Source: JANQIV01 sp050117315
Lineage (GTDB): Bacteria; Bacteroidota; Ignavibacteria; Ignavibacteriales; Melioribacteraceae
DNA length: 64,000 nt
Direction of reading: 5' to 3'
NCBI GenBank assembly: GCA_050117315.1
Contig: JASFMY010000013.1
Coordinates: forward strand, 1 to 64,000
The position numbers and the translations under genes were made by a program. Under the pieces are notes generated by a model. The model was not told where the DNA came from, ran no database searches, and was given only the letters and a program-made list of their open reading frames with translations. Below, piece after piece: positions 17,873 through 27,026 of the stretch; the stretch's first letter is position 1, and every line of letters starts with the position of its first letter.

Positions 17873-17905
17873 TATAATAATCTTTTTTACATTGATTTTT
17901 ATTGG

Positions 17906-18589
17906 TCAAAAGTTCAGATGTTCATCCCAAATTTTATAAAGCTCGTAAGTTGCTTTAACATCCTTACCGTTATAAATGGCAATGTCTTTAATTCTGCCGG
18001 CACGGTACAGCTCGTTTACTTCCATGCCTGTTATTTCTTTAGACTTAGGCGATTCAATACCGAAAGCCCTGCAATAAAAATCGAGATTAAATTTTCTCAT
18101 CAACCCGTGAAATGTAAATTGTTCAAGCAAGTCAACGTGAGTAGTTGAATAATACCTGTTGCCAAGCAGGTTTACAGACGGCTTTATTCTGAGTATCGCA
18201 GAACGCAGCATTAAAAAGGGTATATCAAACATCCGCCCGTTGAATGTAATTGCCTGATCGGCTTTTTTTATGAATTTCCAGAACAGTTTAATAATCTTTT
18301 CTTCGGAATGGGATTCATATTTTATCTTATCGTCTTTAACTTCCCATTTATCGTTTTCACCTTCAAACAGAACTAAAGTGTTTTCTGTTTCGGTATTCAT
18401 CATTGCTATGGAAACTATTCTTGCAGTGAAGGGATAGAGATTTAGATAGCGAATTGCTTCGTCTTTTTTCTCCCGGCGTAATTCTTCGTCTTTTTCTTTT
18501 TCAACATACCGAAGAAGTAATTCTTGTTGGGATTCGTGAAGAGATTCAAAATCGTACCCGACAGTTTCGATGTCAAAGACCAATTTCAA
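17906..18589 (-). CDS. Predicted 3'-5' exonuclease, RNase H-like (YprB type)
   Basis: A 227-residue protein with the DEDD exonuclease layout: FDIETVG near the start supplies the first Asp and Glu, AITFNGRMFDIPFL carries the second Asp, and IAIYNGKDVKATYELYKIW supplies the last acidic residue. It matches the predicted polysaccharide-biosynthesis/YprB-like RNase H superfamily exonucleases that act on DNA or RNA in the cytoplasm. No tetratricopeptide extension is present. It is transcribed in the same direction as the sigma factor downstream, 33 bases away, but a functional link is not evident. Confidence 0.8.
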   Translation of the reverse strand: MKLVFDIETVGYDFESLHESQQELLLRYVEKEKDEELRREKKDEAIRYLNLYPFTARIVSIAMMNTETENTLVLFEGENDKWEVKDDKIKYESHSEEKIIKLFWKFIKKADQAITFNGRMFDIPFLMLRSAILRIKPSVNLLGNRYYSTTHVDLLEQFTFHGLMRKFNLDFYCRAFGIESPKSKEITGMEVNELYRAGRIKDIAIYNGKDVKATYELYKIWDEHLNF

Positions 18590-18664
18590 TTTGAGCGCCT
18601 CATTTGTGATTCAAATCAAAATTATCAATAATTCCTTTAACTAACAATACAATTTAATTATGGA

Positions 18665-19342
18665 TTATTGCTCCTTTATATATTTCTTTAATATTTCCTG
18701 AAGCGTGATGTTTTTCTCACTATTAAAAATATTGAAATGAAAATTGTACAATTTGCTCAACGATGCCAATAGCGGAAATTTTTCATTGCTAGTTAAAGGA
18801 CTGGTAAATAGCCGATGAATATCAACAAACGTCGAAGTAATTTTATTTATTTCGTCATACCCTTTAGTTGTAAGTTTTACCCTTTTTGAACGCTTGTCGT
18901 TTGGGTCTTCAAAATCTTCAACTAATTCGTTTTTGATTAGTCTCTTTATCACTTCAATTCCCGACGACATCTCAGTAACATTAAAACTGATGATCTCTCT
19001 TTTTTTCATGCTTCCATTTTCTTTTAAATAAAGCAAAAAATGAATATCATCAATACTGACTAATTTAGTCCCGTCAGTTGCCTTCTTTACGTAGAACTTT
19101 ATTAATCTATGCATATTTAGAAGAATAAAGCTAATCTGGTCATCAATATTGCCATGTATAAATGAACTGGTTTCCTCGTCACTAAAGTCATCAGTCGAGT
19201 AACTTCTCTTACTACTTTCGTGATTATATAACCATAGTGCAAAAACTTGCAAATCGAAATTTGATTCCGAAGTTGATTTAAAGTATTCCTTATAAGCCTC
19301 ATGTAAACTATTTAAATCAGTGAATATTTTCTCATCATTCAT
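18665..19342 (-). CDS. MarR-family transcriptional regulator
   Basis: A 225-residue DNA-binding protein. After about 100 helical residues comes a winged-helix MarR core: LLYLKENGSMKKREIISFN, then TEMSSGIEVIKRLIKNELVE and the wing DPNDKRSKRVKLTTKGYDEI, with the DxxDxR motif. It is longer than a standard 140-residue MarR. The gene is divergent from the efflux operon at 19493, and the 150-base gap holds two related near-palindromes, so it very likely represses that operon in response to a toxic small molecule. AGG lies before the start. Confidence 0.85.
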   Translation of the reverse strand: MNDEKIFTDLNSLHEAYKEYFKSTSESNFDLQVFALWLYNHESSKRSYSTDDFSDEETSSFIHGNIDDQISFILLNMHRLIKFYVKKATDGTKLVSIDDIHFLLYLKENGSMKKREIISFNVTEMSSGIEVIKRLIKNELVEDFEDPNDKRSKRVKLTTKGYDEINKITSTFVDIHRLFTSPLTSNEKFPLLASLSKLYNFHFNIFNSEKNITLQEILKKYIKEQ

Positions 19343-19380
19343 AATTTCCTCAGAGTATTGGTCTAAAAATAATAAGTTTT

Positions 19381-19470
19381 ACTACGATATCATAGTTATT
19401 TTTAATTTTTCAGTTGATATCGGACAATAAAACATGTAATTTTAGTATGTTATCATAGTAATTATATTTG
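19381..19470 (+). promoter_or_regulatory. Paired operator-like sites and efflux-operon promoter
   Basis: Site 1 at 19381-19396 is ACTACGATATCATAGT and site 2 at 19443-19460 is TAGTATGTTATCATAGTA. Both are near-palindromes sharing TATCATAGT. Site 2 abuts TATATTTG at 19463-19470, which fits the Bacteroidota -7 element TAnnTTTG. Binding of the divergent MarR protein here would block the efflux operon and its own gene. The -33 element is not clear. Confidence 0.5.
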
Positions 19471-19492
19471 CAGATTATGTTTTTGGTCTAAA

Positions 19493-20566
19493 ATGAAAAA
19501 ATTTATAATTATTTTTATACCCATTATACTTATTTCAATAAGCACATATTTTTATGTATTTTCTCAAGATAGTGAAAGCTCCGAAATATCCGGTTATCCC
19601 ACTTTCACAGTTCAAAAAAAGACTTTAGGACAATCAGTGGTTGCAACAAGCATACTAAAATCTAAAGTTGGTGCAGAGGTAAAAGTTGGAGCTCAGGTTT
19701 CAGGAATCGTGAAAGAGCTTTATGTTGAAATCGGATCAAAAGTAAAAAAGGATTATCTCCTAGCGAAAATTGATCCCGGTGTTTACCAGGCTAACTTGGA
19801 TCAAGCCTCTGCGTTAAAAGAAGTTGCATACACGGAAAAGAAATATGCAGAAATTGAACTTACACGGGCAAAAGAACTCTTCGGACGAAAAGTTATTTCC
19901 GATCAGCAATTAGAAAAAGCTTTACAAAACTTTGATCTCTCATGTGCAAAATTAAAACAAGCAGAAGCTGACTACAGTCATGCAGCTCTACAGCTAAGTT
20001 ACACGGAAATAACATCTCCAATTAGCGGGGTTGTCTCTTCAATAACTACTCAAAAAGGTGAAACTGTAGCCGCAAGTTTTGCTGCTCCTACTTTTGTAAC
20101 AATTATTGATTTAAAAAGACTCGAACTTTGGGCTTATGTAGATGAAACAGACATAGGCAGAATAAAGCCAGATCAGAAAGTTTTATTTACAGTTGATACT
20201 TACCCGGGAGAACTTTTTGACGGAACCGTTGAGACAATTTATCCTAAAGCAGAAATTACGAATAATGTTGTCAACTACATCACTGTCATAAAAATAAAAC
20301 ATCGTGAAGACAAAATTCTTAGGCCGGAGATGACCGCTAATGCTCAGATTTTTATGGATTTAAAAGAAGACATATTAACAATCCCTAAGCGGGCAGTAAA
20401 AAGCGAAAACGGAAAAATGTTTGTTAATGTTCTAAACAACGAAAGTGTTGAAAAGAGATTCATAAAAACCGGAATTAGCGATAAAAAATACTATGAAGTT
20501 TTATCGGGATTAGCTGAAAAAGATAAAGTGATTTTGGGAGATGCTGTCCCTTCGGAACTAAATTAA
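19493..20566 (+). CDS. Efflux periplasmic adaptor subunit (HlyD/MacA family)
   Basis: A 357-residue membrane-fusion protein. An N-terminal membrane anchor (residues 3-24) is followed by a lipoyl half-motif (GAQVSGIVKELYVEIGSKV), an alpha-helical hairpin (about 100-165, heptad-like KEVAYTEKKYAEIELTRAKE), the second lipoyl half (YTEITSPISGVVSS) and a beta-barrel domain. It connects an inner-membrane ABC pump to an outer-membrane channel across the periplasm. The ABC ATPase follows after 13 bases with GGAGG before it, so the genes form one operon. No TolC homologue is adjacent. The name macA is not assigned because the substrate is unknown. Confidence 0.88.
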   Translation: MKKFIIIFIPIILISISTYFYVFSQDSESSEISGYPTFTVQKKTLGQSVVATSILKSKVGAEVKVGAQVSGIVKELYVEIGSKVKKDYLLAKIDPGVYQANLDQASALKEVAYTEKKYAEIELTRAKELFGRKVISDQQLEKALQNFDLSCAKLKQAEADYSHAALQLSYTEITSPISGVVSSITTQKGETVAASFAAPTFVTIIDLKRLELWAYVDETDIGRIKPDQKVLFTVDTYPGELFDGTVETIYPKAEITNNVVNYITVIKIKHREDKILRPEMTANAQIFMDLKEDILTIPKRAVKSENGKMFVNVLNNESVEKRFIKTGISDKKYYEVLSGLAEKDKVILGDAVPSELN

Positions 20567-20579
20567 TAACGGAGGAAAA

Positions 20580-21278
20580 ATGATATTTATTAAAAATCTG
20601 TATAAGTCGTATAAAAAAAACAATTCAAATACAGTTAATGCTATAGACGATGTTAGTCTGCAAATCGAAAAAGGGGAATTCGTTGCTATAGTGGGACCGT
20701 CCGGATCAGGAAAATCAACACTCATGAATATTATGGGTTTAATTGATGTCCCGGATTCCGGTATTTATGAAATTGAAGGGAAGGAAGTATCGAAATTAGG
20801 GATTGACGAACTTGCAGAAATTAGAAATAAAAAAATCGGATTTGTATTTCAACAGTTTCATTTACTTCCCAAAACTACTGCAAAAGATAATGTTGAACTA
20901 CCATTGATTTATTCTAAAAGGACAAAAATCACAGGCCTTTCCGAAAAAGCTTTGAGCATGGTTGGGCTTGCAAAAAGAATAAATCATACTCCGTCTGAAT
21001 TATCCGGGGGCCAGCAGCAGAGGGTTGCAATTGCAAGGGCTTTGGTAAACGAACCGGAAATAATTTTGGCAGATGAACCAACCGGGAACCTGGATTCAAA
21101 ATCCGGAAGTGAGGTTATGAATATATTTAAAGAATTGAACTCAAACGGGAAAACCGTAATTCTAATTACACACGATTTGGAAATTGCTTCGTATGCTAAC
21201 AGAATAATAAAAATTGTTGATGGTAAAATCACTGAAGAAACAACTAACAAACCTGAAGAACTCATTGCCGGCAATTGA
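20580..21278 (+). CDS. ABC transporter ATP-binding protein (MacB/LolD-like)
   Basis: A 232-residue ATPase with every signature element: Walker A GPSGSGKST (39-47), Q-loop FVFQQFHLLP, signature LSGGQQQRVAIARAL, Walker B IILADEPTGNLD and H-loop ILITHD. This is the MacB/LolD/FtsE subclass that powers mechanotransmission-type exporters rather than substrate channels. GGAGG lies seven bases before the ATG. Two permeases follow in the same operon, so the complex is probably an ATPase dimer with a heterodimer of the two membrane subunits. Confidence 0.92.
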   Translation: MIFIKNLYKSYKKNNSNTVNAIDDVSLQIEKGEFVAIVGPSGSGKSTLMNIMGLIDVPDSGIYEIEGKEVSKLGIDELAEIRNKKIGFVFQQFHLLPKTTAKDNVELPLIYSKRTKITGLSEKALSMVGLAKRINHTPSELSGGQQQRVAIARALVNEPEIILADEPTGNLDSKSGSEVMNIFKELNSNGKTVILITHDLEIASYANRIIKIVDGKITEETTNKPEELIAGN

Positions 21279-21320
21279 TTACTCAAATAATAATTCTTTA
21301 ACAATGTTTTTAGGAGATAA

Positions 21321-22541
21321 ATGATGTTAAAAATGAAAATTATAAAAAGCGGGTTTAAGTCTGCATGGACTCACAAACTTAGAGCATTTTTTATGATACT
21401 TGGAATAATGATAGGTATAGCCGCACTCACGGTAATAATATCATTAGGCAAAGGAACTGAAGAGAAAGTAATGTCCCAAGTAAAAAAACTGTTTAGCTCC
21501 AATACAATTATAGTTGTTGCCGGTGCGGGTGAAATGGAAGGAAACGAAAAAAATTCATTACCTCCGGTTAATTTAAAAATTTCGGACATGGAAGAAATTG
21601 CTGATAATATTGAAAATATTATAGAGTGGGATGCCGTACAAATAGCGCCTGAAAAAGTAGCAAAATATAAAGGGCGAAATACTATTGTTACCGCTTCCGG
21701 ACAAACTGCAACGGCGGAAGAAGTTTGGAACATTGTGTTAACTGACGGAAGATTTTTTACAGAGTCTGAAAATAAAAGTCTTGCCAGAGTTGCTCTAATT
21801 GCTCCAAATGTTCAGAAGGAATTATTCGGGGATTCGGACCCAATAGGAAATCAAATCAAAATTGACAACATTCCCTTTCAAGTAATCGGAACTATTGCCC
21901 CACGCGGTATGGATCCGCATGGTATTGACAAAGACAGTGAAATAATAGTTCCCTTGAATACACTTTTAAGAAGAGTGGTAAACCTGGACTATTTAATGCT
22001 CGGTAAACTATTGGTTGCTGATGAAAGTATAATCAATTCAACCGCTGAGCAGGTCACTCAAAAGTTGCGCGAAACACATAACATAAGCGATAATGAGAAT
22101 GATGATTTTATGGCAATAACTCCAGAGGCAGTAAAAGAAATGATAAAAGAGGCGAACAAAATGTTCAATCTTTATTTACCTATTGTTGCGGTTGTTTCGC
22201 TTTTGGTCGGAAGTATTGTAGTTGCAAATCTAATGTTAATCTCAGTTAATGAAAGAATTAAGGAAATAGGTTTAAGAAAAGCTGTTGGTGCAAAATCCAA
22301 AGATATATTGACACAATTTTTAATTGAAACATCATCCATCACACTGTTCAGCGGATTTACGGGGGTTCTGGTCGGAATGATTATTCTAACACAAATTACA
22401 AAAATGATGGATTTACCCTTTACTGTTTCCTGGGTTACATTAACTGCATGTTTCGTTATCTCCACCTTTATTGGAGTGGTTTCAGGCATAGTGCCTGCAA
22501 TGAGAGCGTCAAGATTAGAACCTGTTACATCGTTAAAATAA
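21321..22541 (+). CDS. ABC transporter permease (MacB-like), first subunit
   Basis: A 406-residue permease of the FtsX/MacB type. One N-terminal helix (LRAFFMILGIMIGIAALTVI) is followed by a MacB periplasmic core domain (about 60-270) and three C-terminal helices (FNLYLPIVAVVSLLVGSIVV, then GVLVGMIILT, then VISTFIGVVSGIVPAMRASR). Tandem ATG codons begin the frame at 21321 and 21324, with TAGGAG upstream favouring either. The stop TAA is directly followed by the ATG of the second permease, so they are coupled. Confidence 0.9.
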   Translation: MMLKMKIIKSGFKSAWTHKLRAFFMILGIMIGIAALTVIISLGKGTEEKVMSQVKKLFSSNTIIVVAGAGEMEGNEKNSLPPVNLKISDMEEIADNIENIIEWDAVQIAPEKVAKYKGRNTIVTASGQTATAEEVWNIVLTDGRFFTESENKSLARVALIAPNVQKELFGDSDPIGNQIKIDNIPFQVIGTIAPRGMDPHGIDKDSEIIVPLNTLLRRVVNLDYLMLGKLLVADESIINSTAEQVTQKLRETHNISDNENDDFMAITPEAVKEMIKEANKMFNLYLPIVAVVSLLVGSIVVANLMLISVNERIKEIGLRKAVGAKSKDILTQFLIETSSITLFSGFTGVLVGMIILTQITKMMDLPFTVSWVTLTACFVISTFIGVVSGIVPAMRASRLEPVTSLK

Positions 22542-23762
22542 ATGAAACTAATTAGAATTATAAAATCCGTAAGGCATTTATTGTTTTTGAATAAACTCAG
22601 GGTTATACTTTCCTTAATTGGGATTGGTGTCGGAATAACGTCTGTTATCATAATGGTAGCAATAGGTGAAGGGGCCCGAAATAAAATTACCTCACAAATA
22701 GAATCTATGGGAAGTAATTTAATTACAATAGATGCCGGGAAAATTGAAGAAGTAATTGGGAGAAAAAGACAAACAACCAAAGCAACCACTCTTAAAGAAA
22801 AAGATGCAGAAGCACTACTTGAAGAATGTAGTTACATTAATCTAATTGCTCCCACACAAGATCAAACACTTTTAGTTAAATTCCGGAACGGCTTAACAAG
22901 CGCAAGAGTAATCGGCACAACTTCAGAATATCCTCAGATACGCAATTACAAAATATCCACAGGCAAATTTTTCACTACAAATGAGAATAGATTCTCTCTG
23001 CGCGTTGCCGTTCTCGGACAAAAAATTATTGAGTATTTATTTAATGGTACTGATCCAATAGGAGAAATTGTCAGAATTAATAATATTCCCTTTGAAATTA
23101 TTGGTGTGCTAAAACCAAAAGGACTAAGCTATGATGGTGCTAATGAGGATGAAGTAATTTTTATACCTTTAAAGACCGGGATACGTAGAGTTTTTAACGT
23201 TGATTACATAAAAAATATTTATGTGCAAGTTACGGAAAAAATTAAGATGGCTTCGGCGGAAGAAGAAATAAGAAGCATTCTTAGAGAGAGACACAAATTA
23301 GATATACGTAACAAAGAAGATGACTTTACAATTCAGAATATGTACACCGCCTTAAAAGCAGAAAATGACACCAACGAATCATTTACATTTCTGATTACGG
23401 GAGTTGCTACACTATCATTAATAGTTGGCGGAGTTGGTATTCTGGCAATTATGCTTTTATCAATTAAAGAAAGAAAATTCGAAATTGGATTAAGGATTGC
23501 AATTGGTGCCAAACCAAATGACATACTGTTTCAATTGCTTTTGGAAGCCGTAATTTTAAGCATCCTCGGGGGTATGGCGGGAATTCTTTCCGGTATAATT
23601 GGCTCTTATGTGTTGGGATCATTAACGGATTTATCTACTAAAGTTTCCCTACTTTCAGTGACCGTTTCTGTTGCTATTTCCGTTTCAATAGGTGTTTTTT
23701 TTGGAGCAGTCCCTGCTCGTACCGCTAGTTTAATTAAGCCCGTTATTGCACTAAAAGGATAG
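22542..23762 (+). CDS. ABC transporter permease (MacB-like), second subunit
   Basis: A 406-residue paralogue of the preceding gene with the same layout: helix LRVILSLIGIGVGITSVII, MacB core domain, and three C-terminal helices including VATLSLIVGGVGILAIMLLS and VAISVSIGVFFGAVPARTAS. Its ATG directly follows the upstream stop, with no room for a separate ribosome binding site beyond the end of the first permease. Equal length and clear similarity suggest tandem duplication giving a heterodimeric exporter. It ends the operon, and the next gene is convergent 9 bases away. Confidence 0.9.
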   Translation: MKLIRIIKSVRHLLFLNKLRVILSLIGIGVGITSVIIMVAIGEGARNKITSQIESMGSNLITIDAGKIEEVIGRKRQTTKATTLKEKDAEALLEECSYINLIAPTQDQTLLVKFRNGLTSARVIGTTSEYPQIRNYKISTGKFFTTNENRFSLRVAVLGQKIIEYLFNGTDPIGEIVRINNIPFEIIGVLKPKGLSYDGANEDEVIFIPLKTGIRRVFNVDYIKNIYVQVTEKIKMASAEEEIRSILRERHKLDIRNKEDDFTIQNMYTALKAENDTNESFTFLITGVATLSLIVGGVGILAIMLLSIKERKFEIGLRIAIGAKPNDILFQLLLEAVILSILGGMAGILSGIIGSYVLGSLTDLSTKVSLLSVTVSVAISVSIGVFFGAVPARTASLIKPVIALKG

Positions 23763-23771
23763 CAAAACCAC

Positions 23772-24239
23772 TCAGCTACTTTGCTCAACTATTATTACAT
23801 CTTTTTCAAAATCTTGAACAGCATCATAAAACTCTTGCGGCAACGGCATCTTTTGTTTGGAGCAAAAATCAATGTGAACCATAACCCCGCCGCCTTCCGC
23901 AATAATCTTTTTATTGGAATTGTTTTCCACAATGTGTTTAATCGTAAAGCTAGTATTTTTTATCGTGTCGATTTTTGTATAGATATTCAATACTTCGTCA
24001 AATTTTCCCGGCTCCAAATAATTACAATAATTATGGGCCATAATAAAAAAAGAATTGCCTTCGAGAATTTCCTTTAGTTTATAAGTAGTCTTTAAATTCT
24101 GTAAATACTTTATCCTTCCGTCTTCAAAGTAGCTGAAATAAACGGCATTGTTAACAACACCCATTAAATCAACTTCATGAAATTTTACTTCTTCAATAAT
24201 TTTGTATTTGAATTCCGAAATTTCCATTTTTGCACTCAT
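23772..24239 (-). CDS. Acyl-CoA thioesterase, hotdog fold (4HBT family)
   Basis: A 155-residue hotdog-fold protein. The family motif is clear: EVDLMGVVNNAVYFSYFEDG, where the Asp (D24) and the N-x-x-Y-F-x-Y-F-E stretch form the 4-hydroxybenzoyl-CoA thioesterase-like active site. Such YbgC/4HBT proteins hydrolyse acyl-CoA thioesters in the cytoplasm. The exact substrate cannot be read. The start could also be at the internal ATG at codon 5. A long inverted repeat separates it from the threonine aldolase gene upstream. Confidence 0.85.
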   Translation of the reverse strand: MSAKMEISEFKYKIIEEVKFHEVDLMGVVNNAVYFSYFEDGRIKYLQNLKTTYKLKEILEGNSFFIMAHNYCNYLEPGKFDEVLNIYTKIDTIKNTSFTIKHIVENNSNKKIIAEGGGVMVHIDFCSKQKMPLPQEFYDAVQDFEKDVIIVEQSS

Positions 24240-24253
24240 TCAACTAATTACCT

Positions 24254-24313
24254 CATAACTTCTTAATCCTAATCTTGCTCATAATCATAATCTTTTTAGA
24301 GTAAGAAGTTATG
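24254..24313 (-). terminator. Inverted repeat, probable terminator of the threonine aldolase gene
   Basis: CATAACTTCTTA at 24254-24265 pairs perfectly with TAAGAAGTTATG at 24302-24313, with a nested CATAATCATAATC repeat between the arms. It lies 16 bases past the stop of the minus-strand aldolase gene and ahead of the thioesterase start. No uninterrupted T tract follows, so termination strength is uncertain. Confidence 0.5.
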
Positions 24314-24328
24314 ATTATGAAAAAAAAA

Positions 24329-25360
24329 TTAAACAAATACCTTTTCAAAAATCTCTTTTGCTTTTTCTACCTGTTCAAACGAAATATCCATGTGTGTAAC
24401 GACACGAAGAGTATCAACACCTCCCGGGTTTAACAGAATTCCGTGTTCACTACATTTCTTAAGTGCTTCCTCTATACTCATATTTTTGATTCCGAACATA
24501 AAAATGTTTGTCTGTACTAAATCGAGATCAACCTCAATGTTATCAATTTTAGACAGGTGTTCTGCAAGAGATTTTGCTTTTTTATGATCGTCTTTTAATT
24601 TATTGAGATTATTTTTTAAAGCATAAAGTCCGGCAGCGGCAATAATACCGGCCTGCCTCATTCCCCCGCCCCAGGCTTTACGTACTCTGAATGCTTCTTT
24701 GATAAGTCCGTGGTCCCCGGCAATAACGGAACCGACCGGGGCGCCTAATCCTTTGGATAAGCAGACTGAAACAGTGTCGAAATATTTTGAATATTCTGAA
24801 ACTTCAATCCCGGTTTCAACGGAAGCATTCCACAAACGTGCCCCGTCAAGGTGGGTAAATAAATTATACTTGTCTGCCAATTCTCTAATTGCTTTTATAT
24901 TTTCTATCGGGTTGATAATTCCGCCCGCACGGTTGTGCGTGTTTTCAATTTCAATGGCTCTTGTTCTCGGCATATAGTAAGCGCTTTCCGGTCTTATCAA
25001 AGGTTCAACCTGCGCAGGAGTAAACACACCGTTTTTGCCGTCAACTAAATAAAGTGATATCCCGCTGAGCATAGCCGGCGTGCCCGATTCGTAAATAAAG
25101 ATGTGCGCATCCTTATCACAGATAACTTCATCTCCCGGCTGTGTTAAAACGTTCAGGCAGATTTGATTTCCCATCAACCCGCTCGGGACATATAGCGCAG
25201 CTTCTTTGCCGAGAAGTTCCGCTGTGTATCTTTCAAGTTCATTTACGGTTGGGTCTTCTTTGTAAACATCGTCGCCTACTTCGGCGTCATATATTGCCTT
25301 TCGCATTTCAAGTGAAGGCTTTGTAAGTGTATCGCTTCTTAAGTCAATAATTTCTTTCAT
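24329..25360 (-). CDS. ltaE: Low-specificity L-threonine aldolase
   Basis: A 343-residue fold-type I PLP enzyme. It opens with IDLRSDTLTKPSLEMRKA, the family signature. It then shows VGDDVYKEDPTV, ENTHNRAGG, THLDGARLWNA (Asp binding the PLP ring nitrogen) and SVCLSKGLGAPVGS, whose Lys forms the Schiff base. It cleaves L-threonine or L-allo-threonine to glycine and acetaldehyde in the cytoplasm. Length and motifs are standard. The start codon is one base past the stop of lnt, so the genes are translationally coupled. Confidence 0.93.
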   Translation of the reverse strand: MKEIIDLRSDTLTKPSLEMRKAIYDAEVGDDVYKEDPTVNELERYTAELLGKEAALYVPSGLMGNQICLNVLTQPGDEVICDKDAHIFIYESGTPAMLSGISLYLVDGKNGVFTPAQVEPLIRPESAYYMPRTRAIEIENTHNRAGGIINPIENIKAIRELADKYNLFTHLDGARLWNASVETGIEVSEYSKYFDTVSVCLSKGLGAPVGSVIAGDHGLIKEAFRVRKAWGGGMRQAGIIAAAGLYALKNNLNKLKDDHKKAKSLAEHLSKIDNIEVDLDLVQTNIFMFGIKNMSIEEALKKCSEHGILLNPGGVDTLRVVTHMDISFEQVEKAKEIFEKVFV

Positions 25361-25361
25361 T

Positions 25362-27026
25362 TTATTCTTTGATTTTCCGCTTAATTTGAAAAAAGATGAA
25401 ACTTATAATAGTAATTATAGCTGCAAAAGAACATATAAAAGGAATTATAAAAGGAAACCTGGTATAAAATGTTAAGTTGTTTTCCAACGATGCTTCGTCA
25501 ACGAGAAAAGTTTTTTCAAACATTTTTGTTGCCGATTTTGTTCTGCCGAGCGGATCGATAAAACAGCTTATGCCCCCGTTGGCGCTGCGTACAACGTATC
25601 TCCTGTTTTCCACTGCTCTTAAAACGGATATTGCTTTGTGCTGATAGGGCCCGCTTGAATTGCCGTACCAGCTATCGTTTGTAACTACTAAAATTATCTC
25701 AGCCCCCTTTTTTACAAATTCGGAAATATAATCGGGATAAATTGACTCAATGCAGATAGAACCGCAAACTGTTATCGAATCAAGACCGTTATTAAACTGC
25801 CGACGTACAATTAAATTATTTTTCTTTCTTCCCCTGTTCCAGCTTGATATTCCCACATTCCATTTTATTAAATCGCCCAGCAAAGGAATGTACTCAACAT
25901 AAGGAACGTGTTCGCCGAAAGGGACAAGCATCATTTTAGCATATTTCTGAACTTCAAATTCATGCGGGTTAAAAACCAGGATGGAATTGAAAGAAGTGTA
26001 ATAATACTTTTTTGAAGATGTCAATTTGGCATCCCAAGGAGCTTTTGTTGAATCAAAATAAAAAGTCGCATCCGGCATCCCGGTTATTATCGAGGTTCCG
26101 TTTGAATCTGCAAAATTTTTAAAATTGTTTACTTCATCGGGGTATCTTCCGCCGAGCAAATAAACCGGCAGTGCGGTTTCAGGCAACATAATAATCTCGG
26201 CGCCTTCGCCTACTGCCTCTTCCGCCAATCCCAGGTATATTTCCTGTTGTTCTTCCAAATTACCGGCTTCCCATTTTTTGTGGGGATTAAAGTCCGGCTG
26301 AATCGAACCGATCTTAACTCTTTTATCCGCTTCTTCAAAATTAGATTTTCTAATAACGCCGTATAACAACGGTACAACAAAAATTAAAAGAGCTATTGTG
26401 GCATATCTACTATTTATTTTTTTACTTGATTGGTAATCTTTAATCAAAAGAAATATAAAAACATTGAAGTAAAGAATAATAAGCGACAGTCCGTAAATCC
26501 CTATAATATCTGCTATCTGAATGAACGTATTAAAATACGGCTGGGAGTTTCCAAGCGTAAGCCACGGGAACCGTAGGTCGGTAAGTGTATACGCGTATTC
26601 AAAAGAAACCCAGTATAAAGGAAGCAACAAAAGCGATACAGTCTTTCCGAAAACCCGTTTTGAAAAATAGAACAAAGTTGACGGTATCAGGTAAAATATC
26701 GGGTTAAAAAATATAAGAAGCGTTCCGCCTACCATTAAAAAGGGGTCGGCATCTTTTGTCCAGCTTCCAACCCAGTATAAAGTTATAAGATTAAATACAA
26801 CGGCGAATAAATACGTGTACCTGTTTATTTCGCCGAGTCTTTCTTTTTCTGCTATCGTGTAAAGAAAAGGTACAAGAGCTATAAAAGATAAATACGGTAA
26901 CGGGACTGGCGGGAATGATAATCCAAGCAAAGCTCCGCTCAATAGACAAAACCGGAAAGAAAGTCTCCTTTTTTTTCTTTCTTCCGGTGTTAATACGGGC
27001 GAGAAAATGTTTTTTATCCGGTTCAC
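25362..27026 (-). CDS. lnt: Apolipoprotein N-acyltransferase
   Basis: A 554-residue inner-membrane enzyme that adds the third acyl chain to lipoproteins. The N-terminal half has about six membrane helices, beginning LSFRFCLLSGALLGLSFPPV. The periplasmic nitrilase-like half carries the triad: Glu in IIMLPETALPVY, Lys in YAKMMLVPFGEHVPY, and Cys in CGSICIESIYP. A last membrane helix closes the protein (FIIPFICSFAAIITIISFIF). Its length is in the usual range. It starts within the end of the DedA gene (4-base ATGA overlap). Its presence agrees with the lipoproteins encoded in this window. Confidence 0.93.
   Translation of the reverse strand: MNRIKNIFSPVLTPEERKKRRLSFRFCLLSGALLGLSFPPVPLPYLSFIALVPFLYTIAEKERLGEINRYTYLFAVVFNLITLYWVGSWTKDADPFLMVGGTLLIFFNPIFYLIPSTLFYFSKRVFGKTVSLLLLPLYWVSFEYAYTLTDLRFPWLTLGNSQPYFNTFIQIADIIGIYGLSLIILYFNVFIFLLIKDYQSSKKINSRYATIALLIFVVPLLYGVIRKSNFEEADKRVKIGSIQPDFNPHKKWEAGNLEEQQEIYLGLAEEAVGEGAEIIMLPETALPVYLLGGRYPDEVNNFKNFADSNGTSIITGMPDATFYFDSTKAPWDAKLTSSKKYYYTSFNSILVFNPHEFEVQKYAKMMLVPFGEHVPYVEYIPLLGDLIKWNVGISSWNRGRKKNNLIVRRQFNNGLDSITVCGSICIESIYPDYISEFVKKGAEIILVVTNDSWYGNSSGPYQHKAISVLRAVENRRYVVRSANGGISCFIDPLGRTKSATKMFEKTFLVDEASLENNLTFYTRFPFIIPFICSFAAIITIISFIFFQIKRKIKE

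Noticed and set aside
22172..22789. 205-residue open frame antisense to the ABC permeases
   Set aside because: It is a shadow of two well-supported permease genes, with no ribosome binding site and an unlikely Ile/Thr/Pro-rich composition.
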